Made by a program: the position numbers and the translations under genes. The notes under the pieces were generated by a model, which searched no databases, was not told the DNA's origin, and worked only from the letters and a program-made list of their open reading frames with translations. 64,000 nt of DNA from Pseudomonas entomophila (GTDB lineage: Bacteria; Pseudomonadota; Gammaproteobacteria; Pseudomonadales; Pseudomonadaceae): NCBI RefSeq assembly GCF_029478665.1, contig NZ_JARPQB010000001.1, positions 124,001-188,000 on the forward strand, given 5' to 3'. Within the stretch, counting starts at the first letter, position 1. Every line of letters begins with the position of its first letter. Below are positions 10,924-18,795 of this stretch, in pieces.

Positions 10924-13497
10924 TTATAACAGGTTTTTTAGTTGATATAGCGTTTCGATAGCTTGGCGCGGCGTCATGTCGTCCAGGTCCAGTTTGCCCA
11001 GCTTCTCGATGGCCGGGTGTGGCAGGCTGGCGAACAGGTCGCTCTGGTGCGGCACGTCAGGCTCGCCTTTGCTCTTGCTGGCAATCGGCGTTTCATGGGG
11101 CAGGCTGGTGGTCTCCAGCCGGCCGAGGTGCTCGCGGGCACGCTGGATCACCACCGCCGGTACGCCAGCCAGCTGGGCCACGGCCAGGCCGTAGCTTTGG
11201 CTGGCAGGCCCGGGCAGCACATGGTGCAGGAAGACAATGCGCTCGTTGTGTTCGGTGGCGTTCAGGTGCACGTTGGCCACCAGCGGTTCACTCTCCGGCA
11301 GCACGGTCAGCTCGAAATAGTGGGTGGCGAACAGCGTGTAGGCGCGCAGCTGGGCCAGGCGCTCGGCGGCGGCCCAGGCCAGCGACAGGCCGTCGAAGGT
11401 ACTGGTGCCGCGGCCGACTTCGTCCATCAGCACCAGGCTGCGGTCGGTGGCGTTGTGCAGGATGTTGGCGGTCTCGCTCATCTCGACCATGAAGGTCGAG
11501 CGCCCGCCGGCCAGGTCGTCGCTGGAGCCGATACGGGTGAAGATGCGGTCGACCAGCGATAGCTCGCAGCGGGCGGCCGGCACGAAGCTGCCGATATGGG
11601 CCATCAGCACGATCAGTGCGGTCTGGCGCATGTAAGTGGATTTACCACCCATGTTCGGGCCGGTGATGATCAGCATGCGCGTGCTGTTGTCCAGGCCCAG
11701 GTCGTTGGCCACGAACGGTGTGGTCAGCACCTGCTCGACCACTGGGTGGCGGCCTTGTTCGATACGCAGGCAAGGCTCGTCGACGAAGCTTGGGCAGTTC
11801 AAATCGAGGTTGAGCGCGCGCTCGGCCAGGTTGCTCAGCACGTCCAGCTCGGCCAGGGCGGCGGCACTGTCCTGCAGCGGTGCCAGGTGGCCGATCAGGG
11901 TCTCGAGCAGCGCGTCGTAGAGCATCTTCTCGCGGGCCAAGGCGCGGCTCTTGGCCGACAGTGCCTTGTCCTCGAAGGCTTTGAGCTCCTGGGTGATGAA
12001 GCGCTCGGCGCCCTTGAGCGTCTGGCGGCGGATGTAGTCGCCGGGCGCCTGTTCAGCTTGCTTGGTCGGCAGCTCGATGTAGTAGCCATGCACACGGTTG
12101 TAGCCGACCTTGAGGTTGGCCAGACCCGTGCGGGCTTTCTCGCGAGCCTCCAGATCGATGAGGAACTGGCCGGCGTTCTCGCTCATGGCCAGCAGATCGT
12201 CGAGCTCGCTGTCGTAGCCGGTCTTGAGCACGCCGCCATCGCGGATCACCGCCGGCGGGTTATCGATGATCGCCCGCTCCAGCAGCCCGGCGAGTTCAGG
12301 ATAGGTGCCGGTGATGGCGGCCAGGCGCGCCAGGTGCGGCGCTTCCAGCTCGGCCATGGCGTTCTGCAGTTCAGGCAGGGCACCCAGGGCATCGCGCAGG
12401 CGCGCCAGGTCGCGTGGGCGCGCGTTGCGCAGGCCGATACGCGCCAGAATGCGCTCGATATCGCCGATTTCCTTGAGCTGCGGTTGCAGCTTTTCGAAGC
12501 GGTAGTCGTCGAGCAGGCAGCGGATCGAGTCCTGGCGTGCCTTGAGCACCTTCAGGTCGCGCAGCGGGCGGTTCAGCCAGCGAGTCAGCAGGCGGCTGGC
12601 CATGGCGGTCTGGCAGCGGTCGATGACCGACTGCAGGGTGTTGTCGCGGCCACCGGCCAGGTTGATGTCCAGCTCCAGGTTGCGGCGGCTGGCGGCGTCG
12701 AGGATGACCGTGTCGTCCATGCGCTCGTGGCGCAGGCTGCGCAGGTGGGGCAGGGCGGTGCGCTGGGTCTCTTTGGCGTAGCCCAGCAGGCAGCCGGCGG
12801 CGCCGATGGCCAGCGTGAGCTTGTCGCAGCCGAAGCCTTTGAGATCCTGCGTGGCGAATTGCTGGCACAGGCTCTTGCGCGCCGTGTCGCGGTCGAAGTC
12901 CCAGGGCGCGCGGCGACGGGCGCCAGGGCGCTTCTCCGCAGGCAACCCCTGCGGCCAGTCGTCGGGGATCAGCAGTTCCACCGGGTTGATGCGTTCGAGC
13001 TCGGCGAGCAGGTTTTCCCAGCCCTTGATCTCCTGCACGGTGAAGTTGCCGCTGGTGATGTCCAGCACCGCCAGGCCGAACAGGCGCTCATCGCCCAGCA
13101 GGGCGGCGATCAGGTTGTCGCGGCGCTCGTCGAGCAAGGCCTCGTCGCTGATCGTGCCTGGGGTGATGATGCGCACCACCTGGCGCTCCACCGGGCCCTT
13201 GCTGGTGGCCGGGTCGCCGATCTGCTCGCAGATCACCACCGACTCGCCGAGCTTGACCAGCTTGGCCAGGTAGCCTTCCAGCGAGTGGAACGGAATCCCG
13301 CACATGGGGATCGACTGGCCCGCCGACTGGCCGCGGGCGGTCAGGGTGATATCTAGCAGTTTCGCGGCTTTCTTCGCATCTTCGTAGAAGATCTCGTAGA
13401 AGTCGCCCATGCGGTAGAACATCAGCTGGTCCGGGTGCTGGTGCTTCAGCTTCCAGTACTGCTGCATCATCGGGGTGTGTGCGGAGAGATCAGACAT
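10924..13497 (-). CDS. mutS: DNA mismatch repair protein MutS
   Basis: Mismatch-recognition ATPase, 857 residues. The N-terminal mismatch-binding motif [10 protein letters not shown] (about 27-36) contains the Phe-x-Glu that stacks on the mismatch. The core and clamp follow. The C-terminal ATPase shows Walker [14 protein letters not shown] (~616) and Walker [15 protein letters not shown]. The last ~40 residues are the short tetramerisation region. Its start borders the tailocin locus, a common insertion site in Pseudomonas (mutS-cinA interval). Confidence 0.97.
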   Translation of the reverse strand: MSDLSAHTPMMQQYWKLKHQHPDQLMFYRMGDFYEIFYEDAKKAAKLLDITLTARGQSAGQSIPMCGIPFHSLEGYLAKLVKLGESVVICEQIGDPATSKGPVERQVVRIITPGTISDEALLDERRDNLIAALLGDERLFGLAVLDITSGNFTVQEIKGWENLLAELERINPVELLIPDDWPQGLPAEKRPGARRRAPWDFDRDTARKSLCQQFATQDLKGFGCDKLTLAIGAAGCLLGYAKETQRTALPHLRSLRHERMDDTVILDAASRRNLELDINLAGGRDNTLQSVIDRCQTAMASRLLTRWLNRPLRDLKVLKARQDSIRCLLDDYRFEKLQPQLKEIGDIERILARIGLRNARPRDLARLRDALGALPELQNAMAELEAPHLARLAAITGTYPELAGLLERAIIDNPPAVIRDGGVLKTGYDSELDDLLAMSENAGQFLIDLEAREKARTGLANLKVGYNRVHGYYIELPTKQAEQAPGDYIRRQTLKGAERFITQELKAFEDKALSAKSRALAREKMLYDALLETLIGHLAPLQDSAAALAELDVLSNLAERALNLDLNCPSFVDEPCLRIEQGRHPVVEQVLTTPFVANDLGLDNSTRMLIITGPNMGGKSTYMRQTALIVLMAHIGSFVPAARCELSLVDRIFTRIGSSDDLAGGRSTFMVEMSETANILHNATDRSLVLMDEVGRGTSTFDGLSLAWAAAERLAQLRAYTLFATHYFELTVLPESEPLVANVHLNATEHNERIVFLHHVLPGPASQSYGLAVAQLAGVPAVVIQRAREHLGRLETTSLPHETPIASKSKGEPDVPHQSDLFASLPHPAIEKLGKLDLDDMTPRQAIETLYQLKNLL

Positions 13498-13594
13498 TCA
13501 GGGCCTTACAGCGGAAATCCGGTGGGCGATTTTGCGAAACCGCCAATACTACAGGGATTTTCCGCCGGGTGCCGGGTCGGATGGCCGCAGGGCA

Positions 13595-13867
13595 TCAGTA
13601 CACGGCGCAGATCAAGGTCAGGGTCTCGTTGCCCATGGCGCTCCAGGTCACGGTCGTACCGCTGACATTGACAATGGCAAACCCGCTTTCCGTGGCGGAT
13701 GACGTATTGGATACCGCGAACGCGAAAGGCGTGCCTTGCGCCAGTTCCGGCACCACCATCGAGCCGCTGCCCTTGACATCGCGCACCATGACCAACCGGG
13801 TTATCCGGTCGTTGAGGTCCAGGTTCAACTTGCCTTGTGGGTCGAATACCTGCAGCCCGGTGCTCAT
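13595..13867 (-). CDS. Tailocin accessory protein, 90 aa, related to the ORF after gpJ
   Basis: Function unknown. The N-terminus GLQVFDPQGKLNLDLNDRIT and the later VPELAQGTPFAF align clearly with the 111-residue protein at 27685 (GLQTWNEAGSPNLDTTNRL, VPQLAQGEPFYF), which follows the F-type tail-tip gene gpJ. It is therefore a paralogue of a tail-tip-associated protein. It overlaps the upstream 228-aa gene by 4 bases (ATGA) and shares its promoter. It has no signal peptide or membrane segment. It ends ~97 bp from the mutS start and is transcribed in the same direction as mutS. Confidence 0.75.
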   Translation of the reverse strand: MSTGLQVFDPQGKLNLDLNDRITRLVMVRDVKGSGSMVVPELAQGTPFAFAVSNTSSATESGFAIVNVSGTTVTWSAMGNETLTLICAVY

Positions 13868-14550
13868 GCTGCGGCCCTCGAGTATTCGGTGGGCAGGTGG
13901 GTAACGTCGATGAACAATCCCAGTAGTTCCGCGACCCCCTGATCCGAGGTGGTCGGGGCTCCACTGGCAAACGTTTCGTAATAGTCGTAGAAGTTCCAGC
14001 GGGCGCCAGTCACGTAGCCATAGGTCGACCAGATTTCGACATCGCCGCCGATGCTGTCGTCCTGGTAGCGGTTGCCGCCGTACAACGGTGCGGCCGCCAG
14101 GGTCATGCCGGCGGGTGCGTCGTAGTATTGCGGCCGGCCGAACGGCTGCAAGCCTGCGGAACTGAAAAGCTTGTGCACTTTCATCGGATAGCCCTGCCCG
14201 TCGTAGACCAGCCTGGACTGGGCATCGAAGACTTCAAGCCCGTAGGTGGTCCCGCTCGGATTGACCAGGTCGAAGATGTAGACCTGGGTGGGTACGGATG
14301 TCTTCAGGTGGAACCAGTAACGGAACCAACGTGTGGACTGGTAATAGCCACCCGGTGTGGGGCAGATGCCCGGGGCTGCCAGGGGAATGACCGCCCACAG
14401 CGCCTGCTTGCTGAATTTCGTACCGTCGAGGGCGGCGAGCCCGCCGGCTCCAGCGTTGATTCGCATCGATTTCACGAGGAAGTAGTTGCGGTAGTTCTCG
14501 TCGATCTGCGTGGCGCCATTGGCACCGTTGATCAAAAGTCCTGCGGTCAT
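13864..14550 (-). CDS. Tailocin accessory protein, 228 aa, related to the 225-aa ORF after gpJ
   Basis: Function unknown; probably a structural or receptor-contacting protein of the F-type tail tip. A segment reading YGLEVFDAQSRLVYD resembles WGLQSYSAQGELLYD of the 225-aa protein at 28020. With the 90-aa gene it forms an inverted, order-swapped copy of the pair downstream of gpJ. The start at 14550 is chosen because the predicted promoter (-10 at 14583-14588) starts transcription about 26 bases upstream; the longer frame running to 14970 would cross the promoter and is rejected. No strong Shine-Dalgarno is visible. Confidence 0.75.
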   Translation of the reverse strand: MTAGLLINGANGATQIDENYRNYFLVKSMRINAGAGGLAALDGTKFSKQALWAVIPLAAPGICPTPGGYYQSTRWFRYWFHLKTSVPTQVYIFDLVNPSGTTYGLEVFDAQSRLVYDGQGYPMKVHKLFSSAGLQPFGRPQYYDAPAGMTLAAAPLYGGNRYQDDSIGGDVEIWSTYGYVTGARWNFYDYYETFASGAPTTSDQGVAELLGLFIDVTHLPTEYSRAAA

Positions 14551-14582
14551 GGTTGTGTGCTCATCGGGGCGGTTTATGCAGT

Positions 14583-14611
14583 AGTTTAAATATGCATATG
14601 CACAAATGCAA
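14583..14611 (-). promoter_or_regulatory. Promoter and operator of the leftward accessory operon
   Basis: On the minus strand: -35 TTGCAT (14611-14606), an exact 17-bp spacer, -10 TAAACT (14588-14583). The spacer contains the perfect palindrome TGCATATGCA (14593-14602), also found in the spacer of the main tailocin promoter at 15588-15616. A repressor bound there would occlude RNA polymerase. The likely ligand is the product of the adjacent 14710 gene (inference). Confidence 0.75.
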
Positions 14612-14709
14612 GATCGTTTCCGTGACCAATCGGATGCATGGGCGTAGATGCCCGGATCATGGCGCGTCCACGGTGGAAGTATTTGCAAAGCTGTGGTTTT
14701 CGATGCACC

Positions 14710-15456
14710 ATGCGGCCTATGCAAAAACGCAACGTAGCCTCCGTACTCAGAGCACTGCTCGACCGCCACGGCCTGTCCCCGACAGAGCTGCACCGTCGCA
14801 CGGGCGTCCCTCAATCCACGCTTTCGCGGATTCTCAGCGAGAAGATCGTCGATCCGTCGGACAAGCACGTGTCGAAGATCGCCGAGTATTTCGGTGTGAG
14901 CACCGACCAGCTGCGTGGCCGTGTCGAGCTTGGCGAATCGCGTGAAGCGGCGCCACTCACCCAAGGGCATTCGGCCCTGAGCGATATCAGCCTGTGGGAC
15001 GATGAAACACCCGTCGAGGACGACGAGGTGTCCGTTCCTTTTCTTCGTGAGGTCGAATTGGCAGCTGGATCAGGAAGATTCGTCATCGAGGAAAGCGAAA
15101 ACGCGCGTCTGCGCTTTGGCAAACGCAGCCTGCGCCACAACGGGGTGCAGTTCGACCATGCCAAATGCGTGACAGTGCGTGGCAACAGCATGCTGCCGGT
15201 ATTGCGCGATGGCGCCACGGTTGGGGTCAACACCGGTAAATGCTCGATCAGCGACATCATCGATGGCGACCTTTATGCCATCAATCACAATGGCCAGCTG
15301 CGGGTGAAGCAGGTGTATCGCCTGCCCACCGGTATTCGCTTGCGCAGCTTCAACCGCGATGAGCACCCCGATGAGGACTACAGCTTCCAGCAGATGCAGG
15401 AAGAGCAGATCAGCCTGTTGGGCCATGTCTTCTGGTGGGGCATGTACGCTCGCTGA
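14710..15456 (+). CDS. LexA/CI-like self-cleaving repressor of the tailocin (PrtR type)
   Basis: A 248-residue repressor with an N-terminal helix-turn-helix (about 11-62; LSPTELHRRTGVPQSTLSRI) and a C-terminal S24 peptidase domain. The predicted cleavage bond is Ala119-Gly120 (ELAAGSGRF), with nucleophile Ser160 (RGNSM) and general-base Lys200 (LRVKQVYR). This is the full LexA-type apparatus, so RecA activated by DNA damage should inactivate it and induce the tailocin. It sits between the two operator-bearing promoters. Neither ATG 14710 nor ATG 14719 (MQKRN...) has a convincing Shine-Dalgarno, so the start is uncertain by three codons and leaderless translation is possible. An intrinsic terminator follows. 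Confidence 0.93.
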   Translation: MRPMQKRNVASVLRALLDRHGLSPTELHRRTGVPQSTLSRILSEKIVDPSDKHVSKIAEYFGVSTDQLRGRVELGESREAAPLTQGHSALSDISLWDDETPVEDDEVSVPFLREVELAAGSGRFVIEESENARLRFGKRSLRHNGVQFDHAKCVTVRGNSMLPVLRDGATVGVNTGKCSISDIIDGDLYAINHNGQLRVKQVYRLPTGIRLRSFNRDEHPDEDYSFQQMQEEQISLLGHVFWWGMYAR

Positions 15457-15473
15457 ACCACCCCCCCTCAACG

Positions 15474-15499
15474 AAAACCCGCCTTGGCGGGTTTTTTTT
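15474..15499 (+). terminator. Terminator of the repressor gene
   Basis: AAAACCCGCC-TT-GGCGGGTTTT followed by four further T residues. It lies 18 bases after the repressor stop and insulates the repressor unit from the late promoter ~90 bp downstream. Confidence 0.92.
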
Positions 15500-15587
15500 C
15501 GCCCAGAGAAAAGCCCTACAACCCAGAAGGAACAAAGCCTTCATGCATTTCAGCAAATTCAGGCGCATAAATATTTTGCAAAATGCA

Positions 15588-15616
15588 TTGACTGCATATG
15601 CATGGATGCATAATCT
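15588..15616 (+). promoter_or_regulatory. Main tailocin promoter with operator palindrome
   Basis: -35 TTGACT (15588-15593), 17-bp spacer, -10 TAATCT (15611-15616): a near-consensus sigma-70 promoter. The palindrome TGCATATGCA (15593-15602) starts on the last base of the -35 box. ATGCAT occurs at 15543, 15583, 15598 and 15606, suggesting an operator array. It faces the long structural operon, so it is the probable SOS-induced promoter of both tailocins. Confidence 0.85.
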
Positions 15617-15622
15617 GTGTCC

Positions 15623-15925
15623 CAAGCCGGTCAGCAACCGGTTGTTACACAGGCAGCGATGAACAGGCCTCGACTGTTCAGAGGGTTGGCAACTGGCCCG
15701 GGTGTGCAGCGTAAAGCACCACGATCAGTTATCCGGCGGGCAGGCGGCCGCGGTCGGAGTCACCAATTTGAAGCGGAATCGCACGGTGTCACCAGACGTG
15801 GCCGGCGGTTCGACAACGCATTACTGAAAAGCCTGCGAAGCGGGCTTTTTGGAATGCCGAGGCAATGCGAGGGCAAGCGTCATCGCCGGCTTCATTCATA
15901 CGGAATTCATCGCAACGGAGGTGAA
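15623..15925 (+). other. Untranslated leader of the tailocin operon
   Basis: About 300 bases lie between the predicted transcription start and the first ORF with a good Shine-Dalgarno. One frame is open through it, but a translation start there has no ribosome site and gives an Arg-rich, non-family sequence, so I treat it as non-coding. It has a small inverted repeat near its 5' end (CCGG/CCGG around 15627-15641) and the strong terminator hairpin at 15827-15850. An RNA-based antitermination or attenuation role is a hypothesis. Confidence 0.6.
15827..15850 (+). terminator. Intrinsic terminator inside the tailocin leader
   Basis: AAAAGCCTGC-GAA-GCGGGCTTTT(T): a 10-bp stem (one G-T pair), a three-base loop and a U-tract. 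It is co-directional with the operon, ~225 bases after the predicted start and 76 bases before the first ORF. Transcripts must pass it for any tail gene to be made. Confidence 0.85.
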
Positions 15926-16579
15926 ATGGGTTTCGAAATCATCAACATGGGGGCAGCCCCCACAGGCGTCGGTGGCGACACGGTGCGCACCGGCTTCGAC
16001 AAGGTCAACCGCAACCTGGCACTGATCAAGGACCGTGCGTTGCAGGCGAACTACTCGCCACTTTCAGGGCAGCTCTACCGTGAAGTGGGTGTGGCGGCGA
16101 CACACAACATCACGTCTGGCTTCACACTGCGAACGAATATACCCGCCGAGGATGGAGTCGCCCCGCTGATAAGGCTCCATGGCTGTGTCAACGGCTACAC
16201 CTCGCCCATCACCATCGATCTGAGCTGGTACTTCTACCTGGGCAAGGTCAACACGGCGGTGGCCCTGGTCAATACGACGTCACAGAACATAGGGTCCCTG
16301 GCGACGGGGGCAGGGTTGAAGATTTCTATTTTCGCCGAGAACGGCAAGGCGAATCTGTATTTCAACCTGCCCATGGCCATCTACCTGCCGCGTTTTGCCG
16401 TGAGTTGTATCAATACTGGTGCCTTGTCCGTGGACAACGGCCTGGAGACAGGCTGGACCGTGGTCTTCGATGGCCCCGCGCCGGCCAGCAACTTGGTGCA
16501 GGCGCCATTTACCGTGGTCACCACCCTCAATACAGCCAACTGCAAGGTCGGCAACGACGGCACGATCAAGGTGGCCTGA
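15926..16579 (+). CDS. Tailocin fibre-tip-like protein, first cassette copy
   Basis: A 217-residue protein. Its N-terminus (INMGAAPTGVGGDTVRTGFD) is the same module as the starts of the proteins at 28837 and 31125 (INLGNAPDGAGGDT..., INLGSAPTGAGGDT...), a short attachment domain found at the head of tail-fibre-like proteins. The remainder is beta-rich and unlike the other copies, as expected of a variable receptor-binding part. ATG 15926 is chosen for GGAGGTG 4-9 bases upstream; a far longer in-frame extension to 15617 is rejected. It is the first gene of the operon, followed without gap by a chaperone-like partner. Confidence 0.75.
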   Translation: MGFEIINMGAAPTGVGGDTVRTGFDKVNRNLALIKDRALQANYSPLSGQLYREVGVAATHNITSGFTLRTNIPAEDGVAPLIRLHGCVNGYTSPITIDLSWYFYLGKVNTAVALVNTTSQNIGSLATGAGLKISIFAENGKANLYFNLPMAIYLPRFAVSCINTGALSVDNGLETGWTVVFDGPAPASNLVQAPFTVVTTLNTANCKVGNDGTIKVA

Positions 16580-16918
16580 ATGCGCGCAATCATCACGCTG
16601 CTCAACGATGGCAGCACCCACGACATCACGCCTTCCGACGCCGGCCTGGCTTCGACACTGGTCAGCGAAGGTGTCTTTCGGGTGAGCGGCAGCCTGGGCC
16701 TGGTGCCTTTCCCGCCCGTAAGCGTTGGCTGGGGCTACTCGCTCAGCCAGATGGACAGCAAGGCCGATGTGGCCGTTGAACATGATGAGGCCTCCGGCGA
16801 CCTGCTGGTGACCGTGACCCGCGACGGCCAGCCCTACCGGCTGGTCAGCACGCTGATGCTGCATGTCCTGGCCGAGGATCTTCCCGTCGTGCCGATCATC
16901 CAGTCAATGGAGGGTTGA
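16580..16918 (+). CDS. Fibre-associated/chaperone-like protein, first cassette copy
   Basis: A 112-residue protein starting on the base after the preceding stop. The middle segment GVFRVSGSLGLV...GWGYSLS and the later LVTVTRDGQP align with the N-terminal halves of the 180-aa protein at 29454 (GEYRVLGTLGMV...GWGYVIN) and with the central part of the fused 404-aa protein at 31125 (GVYRVRGSLGLA). It lacks the C-terminal tail-fibre-assembly segment those two have. Likely folds with, or is a subunit of, the fibre encoded just upstream. Exact role unknown. Confidence 0.7.
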   Translation: MRAIITLLNDGSTHDITPSDAGLASTLVSEGVFRVSGSLGLVPFPPVSVGWGYSLSQMDSKADVAVEHDEASGDLLVTVTRDGQPYRLVSTLMLHVLAEDLPVVPIIQSMEG

Positions 16919-16920
16919 GC

Positions 16921-17301
16921 ATGGCTTTTTTTCAAGGAGACAGGACTTTGACAAGTGAACAACAGGCATTGCTCGACATGCCGCTCTGGCTGGTGATCGT
17001 CCTGGCCCTGCTGGGCGGCCTGTCCGGCGAGATGTGGCGGGCCGACAAGGCCGGCGCCCGGGGCTGGGCGCTGGTGCGGCGGCTGGCGCTGCGCTCCGGG
17101 GCGTGCATGGTCTGTGGCGTGTCGACGGTGATGTTGCTGTACGCCAGCGGCATGTCGATCTGGAGCGCCAGCGCCTTCGGCTGCCTCACCGCCATGGCCG
17201 GCGCCGATGTCGCCATTGGCCTTTATGAGCGCTGGGCGGCGCGCCGCCTGGGTATCGAACAACCGACGACCGGCGTGGACGCCGACGACAGCGGTCGTTG
17301 A
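16921..17301 (+). CDS. Tailocin holin
   Basis: A 126-residue membrane protein resembling the holin at the start of the P. aeruginosa pyocin cluster (PA0614-like, from memory). Two or three hydrophobic segments (LWLVIVLALLGGLSG ~21-35; ACMVCGVSTVMLLYASGM ~61-78; a further stretch ~80-98) are separated by a positively charged loop (RADKAGARGW). It forms inner-membrane lesions that release the endolysin. ATG 16921 is preferred to TTG 16915. It is placed ~26 kb upstream of the endolysin and spanins, so the lysis genes are split to both ends of the operon. Confidence 0.85.
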   Translation: MAFFQGDRTLTSEQQALLDMPLWLVIVLALLGGLSGEMWRADKAGARGWALVRRLALRSGACMVCGVSTVMLLYASGMSIWSASAFGCLTAMAGADVAIGLYERWAARRLGIEQPTTGVDADDSGR

Positions 17302-17315
17302 GCAAGGAGCAACCG

Positions 17316-17498
17316 ATGAATGAAGCACAACTGGACGAGTTGCTCGCGGCCCTGCGCAACCAGGCCTCGGTGCAGACCGCCCTCGGGCAGTCGATCGAGC
17401 GGCTGGCGCTGAGCAACGAACAACTGGTGGCTTACCTGAAAAGCCGCGAGCCAGCCCCTGACTCGCCTCCCTACCTGGACGGCTCCAGGCCCGCCTGA
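17316..17498 (+). CDS. Small protein after the holin
   Basis: A 60-residue, probably helical protein (MNEAQLDELLAALRNQASVQ...) with a regular Leu/Ala pattern consistent with a short amphipathic or coiled-coil helix and a Pro-rich tail. AAGGAG precedes the ATG by 5 bases. A similar small ORF follows the holin in pyocin clusters. Function unknown; it may modulate the holin or be an early tail component. Confidence 0.7.
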   Translation: MNEAQLDELLAALRNQASVQTALGQSIERLALSNEQLVAYLKSREPAPDSPPYLDGSRPA

Positions 17499-17588
17499 TC
17501 GTCCCCTCTGTCACACCATCCCGCTGTACCCAAGACCGTCCGGAACCTTCCGTGACGGTGCTCAACCATGTTCAAGGAGAACACCTCT

Positions 17589-18080
17589 ATGTCGATTCTT
17601 ACCCAAGGCACCCAGATCTACGCACTGGTCCCACCGGTCTCCGGCACCGGCCCGTTCAGCGTGCTGGAAGTCGATCATGTGACCTCGTTCGAACCGGGCG
17701 GCGCCCCGGCCGAGCAGATCGAGGACACCACCCTGGACGCCGCCGAGCGCACCTACAAGAAAGGCCTGCGCACCCCTGGTACCGCGACCCTGGGCCTCAA
17801 CGCCGACCCGACCAACGCCAGTCACATCCGCCTGCATCAGCTCTCCGAAGCCAAGGGCAGCACCACCGTCAAGTGGGTGGTGGGCTGGTCTGACGGCAAG
17901 GACGTGGCACCGACCGTCAACAGCAAGGGCGACAACTTCGAGCTGCCGGCCACCCGTACCTGGTTCGCCTTCGAAGGCTACGTGGCCGACTTCCCGTTCA
18001 ACTTCGCGCTCAACGCGGTGGTCACCACGTCGGTGAGCATCCAGCGCACTGGCGGCTCCACCTGGGTGAAAAAGGCCTGA
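17589..18080 (+). CDS. F-type tail tube (major tail) protein, lambda gpV-like
   Basis: A 163-residue protein that polymerises into the flexible tube of the F-type particle (equivalent of PA0633 in F-pyocin). The N-terminal segment [22 protein letters not shown] and [18 protein letters not shown] fit the phage tail-tube family. It lacks the extra C-terminal Ig-like domain of lambda gpV. ATG 17589 has AAGGAG 9 bases upstream; the earlier ATG 17568 has none. It opens the F module. Confidence 0.88.
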   Translation: MSILTQGTQIYALVPPVSGTGPFSVLEVDHVTSFEPGGAPAEQIEDTTLDAAERTYKKGLRTPGTATLGLNADPTNASHIRLHQLSEAKGSTTVKWVVGWSDGKDVAPTVNSKGDNFELPATRTWFAFEGYVADFPFNFALNAVVTTSVSIQRTGGSTWVKKA

Positions 18081-18094
18081 ACCGGAGGAACTGA

Positions 18095-18445
18095 ATGAAT
18101 ATCCATCAACTCAAGGCCCTGGGCGGCATCGTCGACAGCCAGAAGGTCCGCAAGGAAGTCGTCTGGAACCGTCCTGATCCGCTCAACGGCGAGATGGTCG
18201 CGCAGACCTTGGTGGTGCATGTGCGCCGCCATTCGTTCGGTGTGATCGAGCGCCTGTTCGCCGAGCAGGAGTCGTCCCACAGCCGCAATGCCCACTACCT
18301 CGCCGCGTCGATCAGCCTTGGCGAGGACGGCGAGGAGGCACTGGGCGTCGAGGACGCGTTCAACCTCGAGCCGTCGCTGGGCTTCCTGTTGCTCAATGCC
18401 ATCAACGAAGTCAACGGCACCGGTAACACCCCGGCAAAGCACTGA
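18095..18445 (+). CDS. F-type tail assembly chaperone, gpG-like
   Basis: A 116-residue protein at the position of lambda gpG (PA0634-like), between tail tube and tape measure. It is the shorter product of a G/GT frameshifting gene pair and should coat the tape measure during assembly; it is not part of the finished tail. The family is short and acidic (LGEDGEEALGVEDAF). It ends ...TPAKH with TGA at 18443-18445. The GGCAAAG heptamer just before the stop is the probable -1 slip site. Shine-Dalgarno GGAGG lies 6 bases upstream of the ATG. Confidence 0.85.
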   Translation: MNIHQLKALGGIVDSQKVRKEVVWNRPDPLNGEMVAQTLVVHVRRHSFGVIERLFAEQESSHSRNAHYLAASISLGEDGEEALGVEDAFNLEPSLGFLLLNAINEVNGTGNTPAKH

Positions 18446-18729
18446 CGGCCGCCGATGAGTTCTGGCACGAGCTGGTGCTCAACGGCATCGGCGGCCGCAC
18501 GATCAGCGAGGCCAAGGAACGGCTGAGCTACGCAGAAGCCCGGTCCTGGGCTCAGTACATCCAGCGCCACGGCTCTTTGCACGGCGGTCGCCGACTGGAG
18601 GCCGGCATCGCCATGTTGGCGTTGCAGGCCAATCATCACGCCGGTGGCACCGCCGAGTTGATCGATTTCATGCCTCACGAGCGACGCCAGGGGGTGTCGC
18701 TCGAGAGCGCCATGCAGCAGTGGTGCTGA
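18436..18729 (+). CDS. F-type tail assembly chaperone, gpT-like extension made by -1 frameshift
   Basis: Coordinates give the post-shift part. In the -1 frame the sequence after the slip reads ALTAADEFWHELVLNGIGG, typical of gpT-like proteins (PA0635-like), and runs to the stop at 18729. The frame is open only from 18427 (TAA at 18424). It has no ATG and only a GTG at 18475 that would cut off the conserved DEFWHEL segment. The expected product is therefore the GT fusion (~213 aa), in which the T part binds the tube protein and G binds the tape measure. Confidence 0.8.
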   Translation, partial: KALTAADEFWHELVLNGIGGRTISEAKERLSYAEARSWAQYIQRHGSLHGGRRLEAGIAMLALQANHHAGGTAELIDFMPHERRQGVSLESAMQQWC

Positions 18730-18751
18730 TGATCGGCACCACCTTCTTCAC

Positions 18752-18773
18752 GAAACCCGCGATGGCGGGTTTC
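18752..18773 (+). other. Hairpin between gpT and tape measure
   Basis: GAAACCCGC-GATG-GCGGGTTTC, a perfect 9-bp stem without a T-tract of terminator quality. It could reduce read-through or protect the mRNA end; it is weaker than the terminators at 23303, 32372 and 36605. Confidence 0.55.
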
Positions 18774-18795
18774 CCAATGATCAGGGAGTAGGCCC

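Noticed and set aside
11596..13356. 586-codon plus-strand frame opposite mutS
   Set aside because: Mirror frame of mutS; composition (Gln/Val/Ala-rich repeats) is typical of antisense frames.
15617..15925. N-terminal extension of the 15926 fibre protein
   Set aside because: Begins at the promoter's transcription start region without a ribosome site, gives Arg-rich non-family sequence and crosses a terminator; the GGAGG at 15917-15921 marks the true start.
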